DNA of 64,000 nt from Candidatus Aminicenantota bacterium (lineage in GTDB: Bacteria; Acidobacteriota; Aminicenantia; Aminicenantales; Saccharicenantaceae), in the NCBI GenBank assembly GCA_014360005.1, contig JACIYI010000007.1, forward strand, positions 62,001-126,000, read 5' to 3'. A program made the translations under genes and the position numbers. How positions within the stretch are numbered: position 1 is the stretch's first letter; each line of letters starts with the position of its first letter. The notes beneath the pieces were generated by a model. It did no database searches and had not been told where the DNA came from. It saw only the letters and a list, made by a program, of their open reading frames with translations. Shown here piece after piece: positions 16,749 through 25,876 of the stretch.

Positions 16749-18869
16749 CTAATGTTTGTCCTGTTCCAGGCATCCCAGTAGCCTGTCCACTGCTGGCTCG
16801 ATGGCCAGCTGGCACTCAGCCTGAGGTTTTTTCAGCTCCTCCAGCATTTTCTTGCTGCTTTCCAGCCATTCTGCTTCCGGCTTTTCCCTTTTTTGAATAA
16901 AGATGAGAATTTCCTGGCCCAGAGCGGATAGCTCTTCCAGTTTACGGGCCAGTGGCCCGATCTCACTAAGAACAGGATACCTTTCGGCTAGAGCTTTGGC
17001 CTGGGCTGCCACACCGCGCCACTTTATGAAATAATCCATAACCACCGTTGCCCGCTCCCAATTTCCAGATTGAACGAAAACTTCTACCAGATTTCGGAAA
17101 TCCCGGGCTTCCAGTGATTCTGGAAAACAGCAATCGACAAAACGGGTCAGCGGGACCAGGGAGGTATAACGGCGTCCCTGACTATGCCGGGCGTAGCCTT
17201 TAACCGGTTCGGCGATGGCGGCCAGGGCTTGCAGGGCCCTTTCTTCTTCGGGACGGAATGGGGCGGTCCCGGCCAGCCGGCGCAGCATCATCGGCTGGTT
17301 CTTCAGGTGCTGAACCCCGTTTTCTTCCAGCTGCTGGCTGATTATTTTCAGCCGGCGGTACATGTCATTAACATCTCTTACTTCCGGCGGAGACCATAAC
17401 CTTTCGGCAATGGCTGCGGTCCGGGGCCAGATTCTGGAATCAACGGTTTCGGCCGTCACCAGCTCGGCCCACATGGTAGCCTCTCCGCCGAGAATTAGTT
17501 TTTTCTCAGCTTCCGAGAGCGGTGAATCCAGCGGTATTGGGTCGTTAAGGTAATGCCTTTCAGCGGTCTCACACAGGTCAATGTAATAACCGTTGGATAA
17601 GATTCCCTGATAACCCTGGCGGGCTCCATCAACCAGGGCCTGGGTGCCCCGCCAGGACTGAATAACAATGTCCCTGGGCAAGCTGGGCTGGTAAATTTCG
17701 TCCCAGCCCACCATTTTCTTGTTGTATCTGGTCAGGATTTTCAGGATTTCTTTATTGAAGTAAGCTTGGAGGGCATGGTTGTCCGGAAGGCGGTGTTTTT
17801 TCATGAAAGCCTGAATTTCCGGGTTATTCTTCCAGTGAACAGCTTCCACCTCGTCTCCGCCAATGTGGAAATAGGGGTCGGGAAAAAGGGCGGCCATTTC
17901 CCGGAAAAATTTGGCAAAGAACCTGTAGGTGGCCCGGTTGGCCGGGTTGAAGACTGGATGGAAAACCCCGAATCCCCGTTCAATCCGGTAAGGTCCGGGG
18001 GCACTGGCGTACTCAGGATAACCCACGAACCAGCTGGTGGAATGACCGGGAATATCGAATTCGGGCATGACTCTAATTCCCAGGTCTGAGGCCAGCTCGA
18101 TGACTTCCTTTATCTGTTCCTGGGTGTAATAAAAACCGTCTGAACCAAGCTGATGTAACCGGGGAAAAGTCTTGCTCTCCACCCTGAAACCCTGGTCTTC
18201 GCTCAAATGCCAGTGGAGGACGTTCAGTTTAACCGCGGCCATGGCCAGGAGGTTTCTTTTCACCACCTCCAGGGGCAGGAAGTGACGGCAGGAGTCTAAT
18301 AACAGCCCCCTCCAGGTGAACCGGGGTTGGTCCTGAATCAAGCCGCAGGGAAAATAATAACCCCGGTCGTCAGCTGAAAGCAGCTGCAACAGGGTTTCCA
18401 GACCGCGGACGATCCCCAGGTCCGTGGGAGCCTCAAGGTCAATCCGACCTGGCTTGATTTCCAGTCGGTAAGATTCATCCTCATTAGGAATCAACCGGCC
18501 TTTTCTTCCATATTGATAATAGAGTCTGGTGGAGACAATCGGAGTCTGGTCTGCCAGGAAGTCCTGCTCCAGAAAAATTCCGGTTCTTCCGGCCAGCCTG
18601 GTCAGGAACCTGGCCACGGCCTTGAAAGCCCGGCTTCCAGGGCGGTCCTTTCCGCCGGCATAGAATTTTTCATCAACCCTGAACTTTTCTGCCCTGAGTT
18701 CCAACCTGGCCGGAAGGGGCATCAGGGATGGTACGGCGATGGCCCCGGTCTCGGCCACCGTCCGGGCGGCAATAGACGGGACCAGGCCTAGCCCCAGGCC
18801 GAAGTAAATCAGGCTGACCAGAATGAGCTTCAAGCCACTGACTATATTTTTTCGACTCCTTACGGACAT
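16749..18869 (-). CDS. exported GH20 beta-N-acetylhexosaminidase
   Basis: A 706-residue protein with an N-terminal signal (hydrophobic about 13-34). A GH20b-type alpha/beta domain (about 48-185) comes before a GH20 TIM barrel (about 186-520). The catalytic pair is D339-E340 in HIGGDEV; E340 is the acid/base and D339 orients the acetamido group in substrate-assisted catalysis. It removes terminal GlcNAc or GalNAc from glycans or chitin/peptidoglycan fragments. A C-terminal helical region of about 170 residues is extra. A good ribosome binding site (AAAGGAG, 7 bases from ATG) is present. The giant Asp-box gene lies upstream, separated by a 10-base-pair stem-loop. Confidence 0.93.
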   Translation of the reverse strand: MSVRSRKNIVSGLKLILVSLIYFGLGLGLVPSIAARTVAETGAIAVPSLMPLPARLELRAEKFRVDEKFYAGGKDRPGSRAFKAVARFLTRLAGRTGIFLEQDFLADQTPIVSTRLYYQYGRKGRLIPNEDESYRLEIKPGRIDLEAPTDLGIVRGLETLLQLLSADDRGYYFPCGLIQDQPRFTWRGLLLDSCRHFLPLEVVKRNLLAMAAVKLNVLHWHLSEDQGFRVESKTFPRLHQLGSDGFYYTQEQIKEVIELASDLGIRVMPEFDIPGHSTSWFVGYPEYASAPGPYRIERGFGVFHPVFNPANRATYRFFAKFFREMAALFPDPYFHIGGDEVEAVHWKNNPEIQAFMKKHRLPDNHALQAYFNKEILKILTRYNKKMVGWDEIYQPSLPRDIVIQSWRGTQALVDGARQGYQGILSNGYYIDLCETAERHYLNDPIPLDSPLSEAEKKLILGGEATMWAELVTAETVDSRIWPRTAAIAERLWSPPEVRDVNDMYRRLKIISQQLEENGVQHLKNQPMMLRRLAGTAPFRPEEERALQALAAIAEPVKGYARHSQGRRYTSLVPLTRFVDCCFPESLEARDFRNLVEVFVQSGNWERATVVMDYFIKWRGVAAQAKALAERYPVLSEIGPLARKLEELSALGQEILIFIQKREKPEAEWLESSKKMLEELKKPQAECQLAIEPAVDRLLGCLEQDKH

Positions 18870-18893
18870 CTGGTTACTCCTTTATTAATCAGA

Positions 18894-18927
18894 CCGGAGC
18901 CTGACCCCTGTCTGCGCCAGGCTCCGG
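18894..18927 (-). other. strong stem-loop between the giant Asp-box gene and the GH20 gene
   Basis: A perfect 10-base inverted repeat CCGGAGCCTG/CAGGCTCCGG with a 14-base loop lies between the stop at 18956 and the GH20 ribosome binding site. There is no T-run after it on the minus strand. It may therefore attenuate transcription or stabilise an mRNA end rather than be a classic terminator. Confidence 0.6.
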
Positions 18928-18955
18928 CCATTCTGGTTTTAATCTGATAATATTT

Positions 18956-21900
18956 TTATTTATACATCGGGTCTGGGTTGACTTTAACCGTTCGGCTCAT
19001 CACTTCCTGGCCATCGACCAGCAGGCTGGCCCGGTAAAGGCCCGGTTCCACCATTCTGGCCCGCATCCCCCGGCCGAAGCTGAACTGGCCGCGAGCCTGA
19101 GTGGTCCTGCGGTTGAGACCCCAGAAAACCCTCTGCAACCCCGGGGACACCGCCCCGTTAAGCTCCTGGACTACCTGGCCGTCAAAATCTTTGATGACCA
19201 CAGTCAGCTTGGAGGCCCGGTTCTTAAGGTAGTAATAGATACTCAGGCCAACCGGTGGGTTGGGAGAACTGGCAAATTCACCGTAGGACTGTCCCCGGCG
19301 ATCGTTCATCTGCCAGAGGATGCCTTCCTGGATTTCAAACAGATAGGCGTTTTGGCTGAATGTTTCTTGCTTGAATTCCTTAAAGGGATAGATATCGGTG
19401 ATGTAGATGCCGCGCCCATAGGTGGCAATGACCATTTCCCGGTCCCGTTTCTGAATAGCCAGGTCGTTGATGACCACATCCGGGACCTGGGGTCCGGTCA
19501 GCCGCATCCAGTTCTGGCCCTGGTTGAAAGTTATGAACAGACCGTAGTCGGTGGCCAGGTACAGAATGTTGGGGTTATGGGGGTCCTCTTCAATATCATT
19601 GGCCGGGCAATTCAGACCGCCAGAAATGTCTTCCCAGGTTTGGCCCAGGTCTCGGGTGACGAAGGCATAGGTCCGGTCCTCGTTGTGGGTGCGATAACCG
19701 GAATAGATAACATAACAGGTATTGGCGTCGTGCTGGCTGGGCTGGACTCTCATCACCCAGCGGTCATAAGGAATAAGCGCCCCCTTGAGGCCCGGCTTGG
19801 GCCGGCCTTTGGCGTCGTAAAAATTGGCGGTGAGGTTAGTCCAGCTTTGCCCAAAGTTAGTGCTCAGCTGGAGGTTGCCGTCATCGGTTCCAGCCCAGTA
19901 GATGCCCGGCTTCTTGGGTGATTCAGCAAAGGTGTAGATGGTGGCATACTGCAGGTTGGTTTTCTTGGAAAGGTCTATTCTTTCTTTATTCTGTTTGCTC
20001 AGGTCGGGCGAAATGGTCTCCCAGGTACCGGGGTCGCCGTGGCTCAGGGAACGGTGGACGAACTGGGAACAGACGAAGACAATACCGGGATTGTGGGGAG
20101 AGAGATAAATCGGGGCATCCCATTGATAACGCTGGGCCGGGGCTCCGGCAGCTTCTTCTTCCGGGGTATTGCGCCGGGCCAGTGAGATAGTTTCACCTGT
20201 CTTGAAATTCATCCGGCGGGAAGCTCCGAACTGGCTTTCCCAGTAAATGTATTCCGGGTTCCACCAGTCGCGAACGACATAAAACCCATCCCCCGATGGC
20301 AGATAGAGCCAGTCAGCCGGATAGACCCCATTGGGATTGCGGTTGCGGGAAGGACCGAACCAGCAGCCGTTGTCCTGGGTACCGCCCATGACATTATAAG
20401 GAAGCTCGTTATCCACTGAGACATCATAAAACTGTTGGGCCGGGATGGTTTCTTTCTGCGACCAGTGCCGGCCACCGTCCCAGGTTTCACTGACTCCACC
20501 GTCATTGCCGTTAAGGATGTGTTTGGAATTCAGCGGGTCAATCCAGACCGCCCGGGAATCGACATGACACTTCTTGTTGGCTTCCCAGTTGGCAAACTGG
20601 AAAGTCCGGCCCGAGTCCCTGGAAATAACCGTCCGGGTTTCCGGGGCAATCAGAACCTGGTCGTCACTGGGGTCGATCGTCAGACGGCCATAGTAACCGG
20701 CCTCCACCTGGTTGACAATCTCGCTGCCGCCGCTCATCTTGTACTCGGTCATTCTTTTCCAGGTTTCGCCCTGGTCGTCGGAGCGGTAGATAACCCCGGC
20801 TTTCTTGACCGGCCTCATAGGCTGCAAAGCTCCGGCATAGATGACATCAAGCAGGCAGCGGTTGAGGGTCTGATAACGTCCCTTGACCTGGTCATAATCT
20901 TTAGCCAGAGTTTCTCCTGCCTTCAGCAGCTCGAGTATTTCTTTCCGCTCCTTGTAGACTGTTTTGGACCGGGTGAAGACAGAACCAGGGTTGATTTTAA
21001 GTTTGACCAGCAGGTTGGGGTCGGCCGCCAATTTCTGGAGATTGTCCAGCAGCTGGTTTTCATCTTTAATATATTTTTCATTGTAGGTCAGGCTGTCCCG
21101 GAAGTCTTTGTTAACGGCCAGCTGGCTGCGGTCGATGATTTTGAATCCAGCCGGGTCAAAACCTCTGGAATCAGCCAGCAGGGCGGTCAGCACCAGGCGG
21201 TTTAGCTGGAGGAGGTCTTTTTCTCCGGCTTCGGCTTTCTTGACTATATTTTCCGTTTCCTCGATGGCAGCCAGGGCTTCCTCATTTCGGGCATAAGTTT
21301 TCCTGGCGGCTGCCAGCAGACCCTTCCAGTTGACCGAGGTTTTGGTCTGAAAATCCGGGTCGCGCACCAGGTCGTTGAGTTTATTGACCAGGTCTTCAAC
21401 CTTATCCGCTTTCAGATGGTCAAACTTAACATATTTCAACAGCTCAGGGCGCAGTTTATAGTTTTTAAATTTATTCAGGTAGAAGCCATCACGGAAAAGC
21501 GCCCGCTGGTTATACAGGGCGGCCCCTTCTCTTTCACTTAAACCGAGGTTGACCTCTTCGTCCAGGCGAACATAAACTATGCTGGGATTTTTGGGGTAGA
21601 TGGCCAGGCCGTTGCGGCCGGTTTTCAGCTGGCCCAGGTCGGGCAGTCCGGCCTCCAGCTTTTTCCAGGTCTGTCCACCATCGGTTGTTTTCCAGAGATA
21701 GTTGCCTGGCTGCCGGTCGAGGAAAGTCCAGGTCCGGCGGTAGACCTTGTAGGCGGCAGCGATGACCACCTGAGAATTTTTCGGGTCCATGACGAAATCG
21801 CCCACCACCCGGTCCTTGAGGTCCAGAACTCTCTGCCAGGTCTTTCCCCCGTCAGTTGATTTATAAAGCCCACGCTCGCAGTCCCGGTCGGTATCATCAT

Positions 21901-22471
21901 AGAGTTTGCCTTCAGCCGCTACGTAGACGATATCGGGGTTGTTAGAATCTACCTCAATTTTATTTATGAAATAACTTTTCTCCAGACCGAGATGGGTCCA
22001 GGTTTTTCCAGCATCGGTTGATTTCCAGACCCCGTTGCCGTGGTAAGCAGCCCGGCTGTGGATGGGTTCACCGGTTCCCAGATAAAGGATGTTCGGATTG
22101 GAAGGAGCAATGGCCAGGTAACCCATACTCTGGTTCCCGTATTTCTCAAAGATGGGCTCAAAATGGATACCCCCATCCACCGTCTTCCAGAGGCCTCCGG
22201 AGGCGGTCAGGACGTAATAGGTCTGACTCTGCCCGGGCGGCACGGCAAAATTAGTGATACGGCCGGAGAAAGGCCAGGGCCCGATATGCCGCCAGTTAAA
22301 AAGCTCCAGGTCTTTCTGAGTTATCGGAATCTTATCTGAAAAGACAGCTGGCTTCTTGGCTTCTTCTTTTGGGCCGGCCCCGGCGCCAAATACCGGGAAC
22401 AGAAGAAGAAGCATCAGGCAGGCCGTTAAGAAGTATTTGGCCTTCATAAATTTTGAAGTCGGGTAAAACAT
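18956..22471 (-). CDS. giant exported Asp-box (BNR/VPS10-like) propeller protein with a helical insertion
   Basis: A 1171-residue exported protein with a Sec signal (hydrophobic about 13-30). It has about eleven Asp-box motifs of the S-x-D-x-G-x-T-W kind (for example near 97, 150, 205, 262 and 563). They form two sortilin/VPS10-like propeller halves. Relative to the 797-residue paralogue at 25877, it carries an extra helical block of about 250 residues (about 304-556) inserted before one blade. It also has a C-terminal extension of about 140 residues that looks like an Ig/FlgD-type fold. No catalytic residues of sialidases (Arg triad) are obvious, so a binding or scaffold role is more likely. 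A ribosome binding site AAGGAGG lies 4 bases before ATG. Confidence 0.88.
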   Translation of the reverse strand: MFYPTSKFMKAKYFLTACLMLLLLFPVFGAGAGPKEEAKKPAVFSDKIPITQKDLELFNWRHIGPWPFSGRITNFAVPPGQSQTYYVLTASGGLWKTVDGGIHFEPIFEKYGNQSMGYLAIAPSNPNILYLGTGEPIHSRAAYHGNGVWKSTDAGKTWTHLGLEKSYFINKIEVDSNNPDIVYVAAEGKLYDDTDRDCERGLYKSTDGGKTWQRVLDLKDRVVGDFVMDPKNSQVVIAAAYKVYRRTWTFLDRQPGNYLWKTTDGGQTWKKLEAGLPDLGQLKTGRNGLAIYPKNPSIVYVRLDEEVNLGLSEREGAALYNQRALFRDGFYLNKFKNYKLRPELLKYVKFDHLKADKVEDLVNKLNDLVRDPDFQTKTSVNWKGLLAAARKTYARNEEALAAIEETENIVKKAEAGEKDLLQLNRLVLTALLADSRGFDPAGFKIIDRSQLAVNKDFRDSLTYNEKYIKDENQLLDNLQKLAADPNLLVKLKINPGSVFTRSKTVYKERKEILELLKAGETLAKDYDQVKGRYQTLNRCLLDVIYAGALQPMRPVKKAGVIYRSDDQGETWKRMTEYKMSGGSEIVNQVEAGYYGRLTIDPSDDQVLIAPETRTVISRDSGRTFQFANWEANKKCHVDSRAVWIDPLNSKHILNGNDGGVSETWDGGRHWSQKETIPAQQFYDVSVDNELPYNVMGGTQDNGCWFGPSRNRNPNGVYPADWLYLPSGDGFYVVRDWWNPEYIYWESQFGASRRMNFKTGETISLARRNTPEEEAAGAPAQRYQWDAPIYLSPHNPGIVFVCSQFVHRSLSHGDPGTWETISPDLSKQNKERIDLSKKTNLQYATIYTFAESPKKPGIYWAGTDDGNLQLSTNFGQSWTNLTANFYDAKGRPKPGLKGALIPYDRWVMRVQPSQHDANTCYVIYSGYRTHNEDRTYAFVTRDLGQTWEDISGGLNCPANDIEEDPHNPNILYLATDYGLFITFNQGQNWMRLTGPQVPDVVINDLAIQKRDREMVIATYGRGIYITDIYPFKEFKQETFSQNAYLFEIQEGILWQMNDRRGQSYGEFASSPNPPVGLSIYYYLKNRASKLTVVIKDFDGQVVQELNGAVSPGLQRVFWGLNRRTTQARGQFSFGRGMRARMVEPGLYRASLLVDGQEVMSRTVKVNPDPMYK

Positions 22472-22480
22472 GGAACCTCC

Positions 22481-23245
22481 TTATAACTTGTTTCTTGTTA
22501 TTTGCATTAAATGTTTTCTTTTGGCAGCCGGAAATTTTTCCAGGGCATATCTGACTGTCAGCCGGGGCCATTTCTTTCCGTATCTTGTCAAATATTCTTC
22601 CAGCCGCTGCGGGTCAGACCGCCCAGCCTCTCGTAAGAGCCAGCCGGCAGCTTTGGCCACCAGCTCTTCGACCGATTTGGTTGAGACGGCCCGGTTAGCC
22701 ATCCGGAAAATGAAAGCCGGGCTCAGATTTTTTCTGGCCGGTTTTATCAGGGCTACCAGCCCGGCTCGTTTTAAGTAGACATTTTTATCTTCAATCCAGG
22801 CTGCCATTTTATTCAGATAAACTGGATTTTTTAAGAGAAATGGAGACAGAACCTCGAGCGAAAAGGTATCAATCAGGGCCCAGTTGTCCAGACGACCCTT
22901 TTTTAACCAGGAAGCGAATTTCTTAAAATGACCGGCCTGCAACTGATCCTTAAAATATCCCAGGATGATCAGGCCGCTGGACCGGCTCTCCAGTTCATCT
23001 TCCTGGAGCAAGCTTTCCGCCAGCTGCAGAGCTTCTTCCACCGTCCAGCTCGAGCCGACCTGCTGATAAATTTCCCGACAGAGCCGTCGCAGGTCTTCAG
23101 CCCTGATTCCATAACAGACTATTTTTTCTGAGAAAAATCTCTGGCTGGACCGGGCCAGCCCAGGGTCGGTCATTTTTTTTAAGCGAGAAATTAAAGATTT
23201 TTTCAGAGTGGATATATGAGTTGAACTTACTTGACCTGAACGCAT
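22481..23245 (-). CDS. AlkD-like DNA alkylation repair protein (HEAT repeats)
   Basis: A 254-residue, helix-rich protein. It has the AlkD-family pattern: EEALQLAESLLQ, then an RLDNWALIDTFS segment matching the conserved WxxxD region, then repeated LIKPARK and AGWLLREAG motifs. AlkD excises positively charged N3/N7-alkylated bases without base flipping. It is cytoplasmic, with no signal. The stop lies within the ribosome binding site of the downstream giant propeller gene, so the genes are probably on one mRNA despite unrelated jobs. No clear ribosome binding site is seen for its own ATG. Confidence 0.85.
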   Translation of the reverse strand: MRSGQVSSTHISTLKKSLISRLKKMTDPGLARSSQRFFSEKIVCYGIRAEDLRRLCREIYQQVGSSWTVEEALQLAESLLQEDELESRSSGLIILGYFKDQLQAGHFKKFASWLKKGRLDNWALIDTFSLEVLSPFLLKNPVYLNKMAAWIEDKNVYLKRAGLVALIKPARKNLSPAFIFRMANRAVSTKSVEELVAKAAGWLLREAGRSDPQRLEEYLTRYGKKWPRLTVRYALEKFPAAKRKHLMQITRNKL

Positions 23246-23366
23246 TAAAATCCAGACTTTTCCATTTTACCTGTTACCCGGGCCGACCGCAATCGAAATG
23301 TTCTGGCCATAAAGGGATAAAGAAAATTCTAATTCCCGGACTACTAGGGCTGAGGCCAGGTTTTGA

Positions 23367-23585
23367 TTATTGTCCTTCTGTTTTTTTCTTTCCCAGGGTG
23401 GACAGCCCCAGGGGAACGTACAACGGGCAGAAGCCGGCCAGACTGGTAGCCAGAAAGATTATGGTCAGAATTACCAGGATGTAGGCCAGCGTTCCTTTTA
23501 CCACCCCGGCCAGCACCAGGATGGCCATAACAATGGCCAGCAATGTCCTAATGGTCCGGTCGATTGCGCCCATGTTTTTTTTCAT
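23367..23585 (-). CDS. DUF2892 (YgaP-type) small inner-membrane protein
   Basis: A 72-residue protein with the DUF2892 hallmark opening (MGAIDRTIR, matching the N/D-RxxR pattern), two hydrophobic helices and an LAGFCPLY motif between and after them. A GGGAGGG ribosome binding site is present. DUF2892 domains accompany rhodaneses in YgaP; here the protein stands alone, divergent from the ArsC-like gene across about 113 AT-rich bases. The single cysteine in the conserved GFCP motif might take part in sulfur or thiol chemistry, but this is unproven. Confidence 0.9.
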   Translation of the reverse strand: MKKNMGAIDRTIRTLLAIVMAILVLAGVVKGTLAYILVILTIIFLATSLAGFCPLYVPLGLSTLGKKKTEGQ

Positions 23586-23698
23586 ACTGCCCTCCCTGTT
23601 ATTTTATTATTTTTTAATGATATCATAATAGAAAATTAATTTTATTGCCATATCAACTTAAAGGTGGGAAAATTTGTTAACCGCTGGAGAGAGGCACC

Positions 23699-24142
23699 AT
23701 GGAAAAAATCAAAGTTCTATTCGTCGATGAGGATAACGGCCTGAGAAGTCAGATGGCTGAGGCCTGGCTTAACTATCTGGGTCAGGGCGATTTTATCGCC
23801 AGCAGCGCCGGTTTCGAAGCGGGCCAGCTTTCTCCTCTGGCCGTGGTGGTTATGAGGGAAGTCGGCCTGGATATTTCCGGTCAGCCAACCAAGAGCGTTT
23901 TCGACCTCTATACCCGGGGGGAACTCTTCACTTACGTCATCACTCTGTGCGACCCGGCCAGCGCCGAGCGCTGCCCGATTTTCCCCGGGGTCACCAGAAT
24001 GACCAACTGGCCCTTTCCAGACCCGACCAAAGAAAACCTGCCTGAGCCGGAGAAACTGGACCGGGTCAGAGAAATTCGCGACCGGTTGAGAGAAAGGATA
24101 GAAAGATTCATCCAGACCAATCGCCAGGAAATTCAGGGCTGA
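23699..24142 (+). CDS. ArsC/LMW-phosphatase-fold protein lacking the catalytic cysteine
   Basis: A 147-residue protein that aligns over its full length with thioredoxin-coupled arsenate reductases. The P-loop should read C-x5-R-S with the nucleophile at position 10, but here it reads DEDNGLRSQ with aspartate at 10 (codon GAT). The two redox cysteines of the family are retained as C84 and C92 in the LCDPASAERCP loop. The rest of the fold signature (SQMAEAW, SSAGFEAG, PFPDPTK) is normal. Arsenate reduction or phosphatase action by the usual mechanism should be impossible. It could bind oxyanion or thiol partners as a regulator, or the C84/C92 pair may act alone. A GAGAGAG-type ribosome binding site precedes ATG. 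Confidence 0.88.
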   Translation: MEKIKVLFVDEDNGLRSQMAEAWLNYLGQGDFIASSAGFEAGQLSPLAVVVMREVGLDISGQPTKSVFDLYTRGELFTYVITLCDPASAERCPIFPGVTRMTNWPFPDPTKENLPEPEKLDRVREIRDRLRERIERFIQTNRQEIQG

Positions 24143-24149
24143 CCGAATC

Positions 24150-25202
24150 TCAACCCATCAGGTCTCTTCTGGCGGCTTCCATAAGCAGGAAGAAAGCCTG
24201 GCCTTCAGTGGCTACACCCGGAGATTGAAACAGCGGCGAACCACAGACATCGTTAACGTAGCCTAGTTCATCTATCTTGCTGTGAGCCGCCTGCCGCATT
24301 TTTTCAGCTTTTTTCAGGTAATCCCGGCTCAGCCAGCCCAGCTGGACATTGCGGTAAATAGTATAGGCCAGCATCTGGGCCAGGTTGGTTTCGACGAAGG
24401 TCTGGGGGTTATCCAGGACATCGTGAAATAATCCGTCCGGCCGCTGGTATCTCAGGCAACCGTCCAGCAGGTCCTTGATGTAACAGGCCAGTTTTTTCCT
24501 GTCCTCTTTCATCTCGGGTGGGAGGGCTCTCAGAACCCTGGTCATTCCGGCAGCCGCCCAGCCGTTACCCACTCCCCAGAAATCCTGCCTGGCGAACTTT
24601 TTGAGACCATAATCATAAATATGGGAAAAGAGCTGGCGGCCAGAATTCCACAGGTATTTTCTTAAACCTTCCACCTGAAACAGGGCTTCCCGGTAATGGC
24701 CCATGACTGCCAGGAACGGCGGGCACATATACATGGAATCTATCCAGAGCTGGGGCTTGTTATCTATATGGAAGATAACTCCATCTTCGGTCCGGGGAGC
24801 GGTCTGAAGAAAGTAGTCGGCCTGCTTTCTGGCTGCTTCCAGCAATTTCTCGTCTTTCAACCTGCGGGCAGCATACAGAACGGCTTCTCCGTTGGCTCCC
24901 GGGTCGGTAACCCCGTGATTATCACAGACCTGCCCCAGGCGCCCATCATCCCACTGCCTCAGGACGGCTTCCCGGGCCAGCATGATTACCAGCCGTTCCT
25001 CCCCTGACTCCAGCAGGGCCTGGGCGGCCACTCCCTGTTCCCAGGCCTGCCTCTGCATGGTCAGCATGGCCACCTTCACCCGGTCTATCATTTCAACCTC
25101 CGGTCTCCCTGACCGGCTGCGGTCTGTTTGTGGGCTGCTGCCCCATCGGCCACCGATAAAACCGGTGGAAACCAGGCCAGCCAAAAAATTTCTCCTGTTC
25201 AT
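24150..25202 (-). CDS. GH105 (YteR-like) unsaturated rhamnogalacturonyl hydrolase, probably Tat-exported
   Basis: A 350-residue (alpha/alpha)6-barrel enzyme. Its N-terminus MNRRNFLAG is a twin-arginine-like signal followed by a short hydrophobic stretch. Family marks are a WIDSMYM motif with D155 as the probable catalytic acid and an FWGVGNGWA motif at 208-216. GH105/GH88 enzymes hydrate and cleave delta-4,5-unsaturated uronic acid ends left by polysaccharide lyases. The ATG at 25202 follows AAAGGG with suitable spacing; a longer in-frame reading to 25244 adds a non-native leader. No lyase gene is nearby. It ends 7 bases from the convergent ArsC-like gene. Confidence 0.87.
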   Translation of the reverse strand: MNRRNFLAGLVSTGFIGGRWGSSPQTDRSRSGRPEVEMIDRVKVAMLTMQRQAWEQGVAAQALLESGEERLVIMLAREAVLRQWDDGRLGQVCDNHGVTDPGANGEAVLYAARRLKDEKLLEAARKQADYFLQTAPRTEDGVIFHIDNKPQLWIDSMYMCPPFLAVMGHYREALFQVEGLRKYLWNSGRQLFSHIYDYGLKKFARQDFWGVGNGWAAAGMTRVLRALPPEMKEDRKKLACYIKDLLDGCLRYQRPDGLFHDVLDNPQTFVETNLAQMLAYTIYRNVQLGWLSRDYLKKAEKMRQAAHSKIDELGYVNDVCGSPLFQSPGVATEGQAFFLLMEAARRDLMG

Positions 25203-25401
25203 GTAACTACCCTTTCCATTTTTTTGTCTATTAATTTTAATCAATCTGGAAAGAACTTAAGAACAAAAATATCGAAGCAAGGCCAGGAACAACCCTTAAA
25301 GGCCAAGGCTTTCCGACCGGCTATCTCCATAAACTCGGGCATTTCCTTTCCATTCAAATTAGAATCAGATTGTCGGCGGGCAAGAGCCAGCCGAGCAATC
25401 A

Positions 25402-25827
25402 CTAAAAATATTCTTTATAGATTTTTTGAATGAATTCCTGCACCTGTTTTTCCAGCTGCCTTTTTTTATCAGCCGGCAGGCTTTTCCGGTAGCGGTCGTA
25501 ATCGGCAAAGGAAACTCCGAATTTCTGGTAGACCAGGTCCATCTGGCGATGGGCTTCATCCAGGTCTTCTTTGTATTTATCGAAAATAAGAGCAGCTCGG
25601 GCCGTTATTTCCACGTAGATTTCCTCGGTGATTTTTGGAGGTGGCGGAGGGGCCGGCTTCTGGTCTTCGATAATTTCTTCCTGGGTCCAGGTCTGATTTT
25701 GCGAAGCAGGTTCTTGCCTGGAGCAGGCGGCCTGACTCAAAAAAGCAAAAAAGATTATTGCGAGAAGAATGGTCACTGCCCTTTGCTGGCCCGGGAGGGC
25801 AGACCCAGAATAAACGTCTCTTTTCAT
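25402..25827 (-). CDS. hypothetical exported protein, possible lipoprotein
   Basis: A 141-residue protein I do not recognise. It has an N-terminal hydrophobic segment (about 17-33) ending in QAAC, a weak lipobox, then a proline-rich linker (PAPPPPP, about 57-63). A helical domain of about 75 residues rich in Lys, Glu and Tyr follows. It looks like a small envelope lipoprotein with a coiled or helical bundle. It sits 49 bases downstream of the Asp-box gene stop region on the same strand order and may be unrelated to it. The stretch 25203-25401 between it and the GH105 gene shows no gene. Confidence 0.65.
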   Translation of the reverse strand: MKRDVYSGSALPGQQRAVTILLAIIFFAFLSQAACSRQEPASQNQTWTQEEIIEDQKPAPPPPPKITEEIYVEITARAALIFDKYKEDLDEAHRQMDLVYQKFGVSFADYDRYRKSLPADKKRQLEKQVQEFIQKIYKEYF

Positions 25828-25876
25828 CCTACCGTCGGAGCCGGCTGCTCAGAAAGCGGCTGAGGTTGACAAATTT

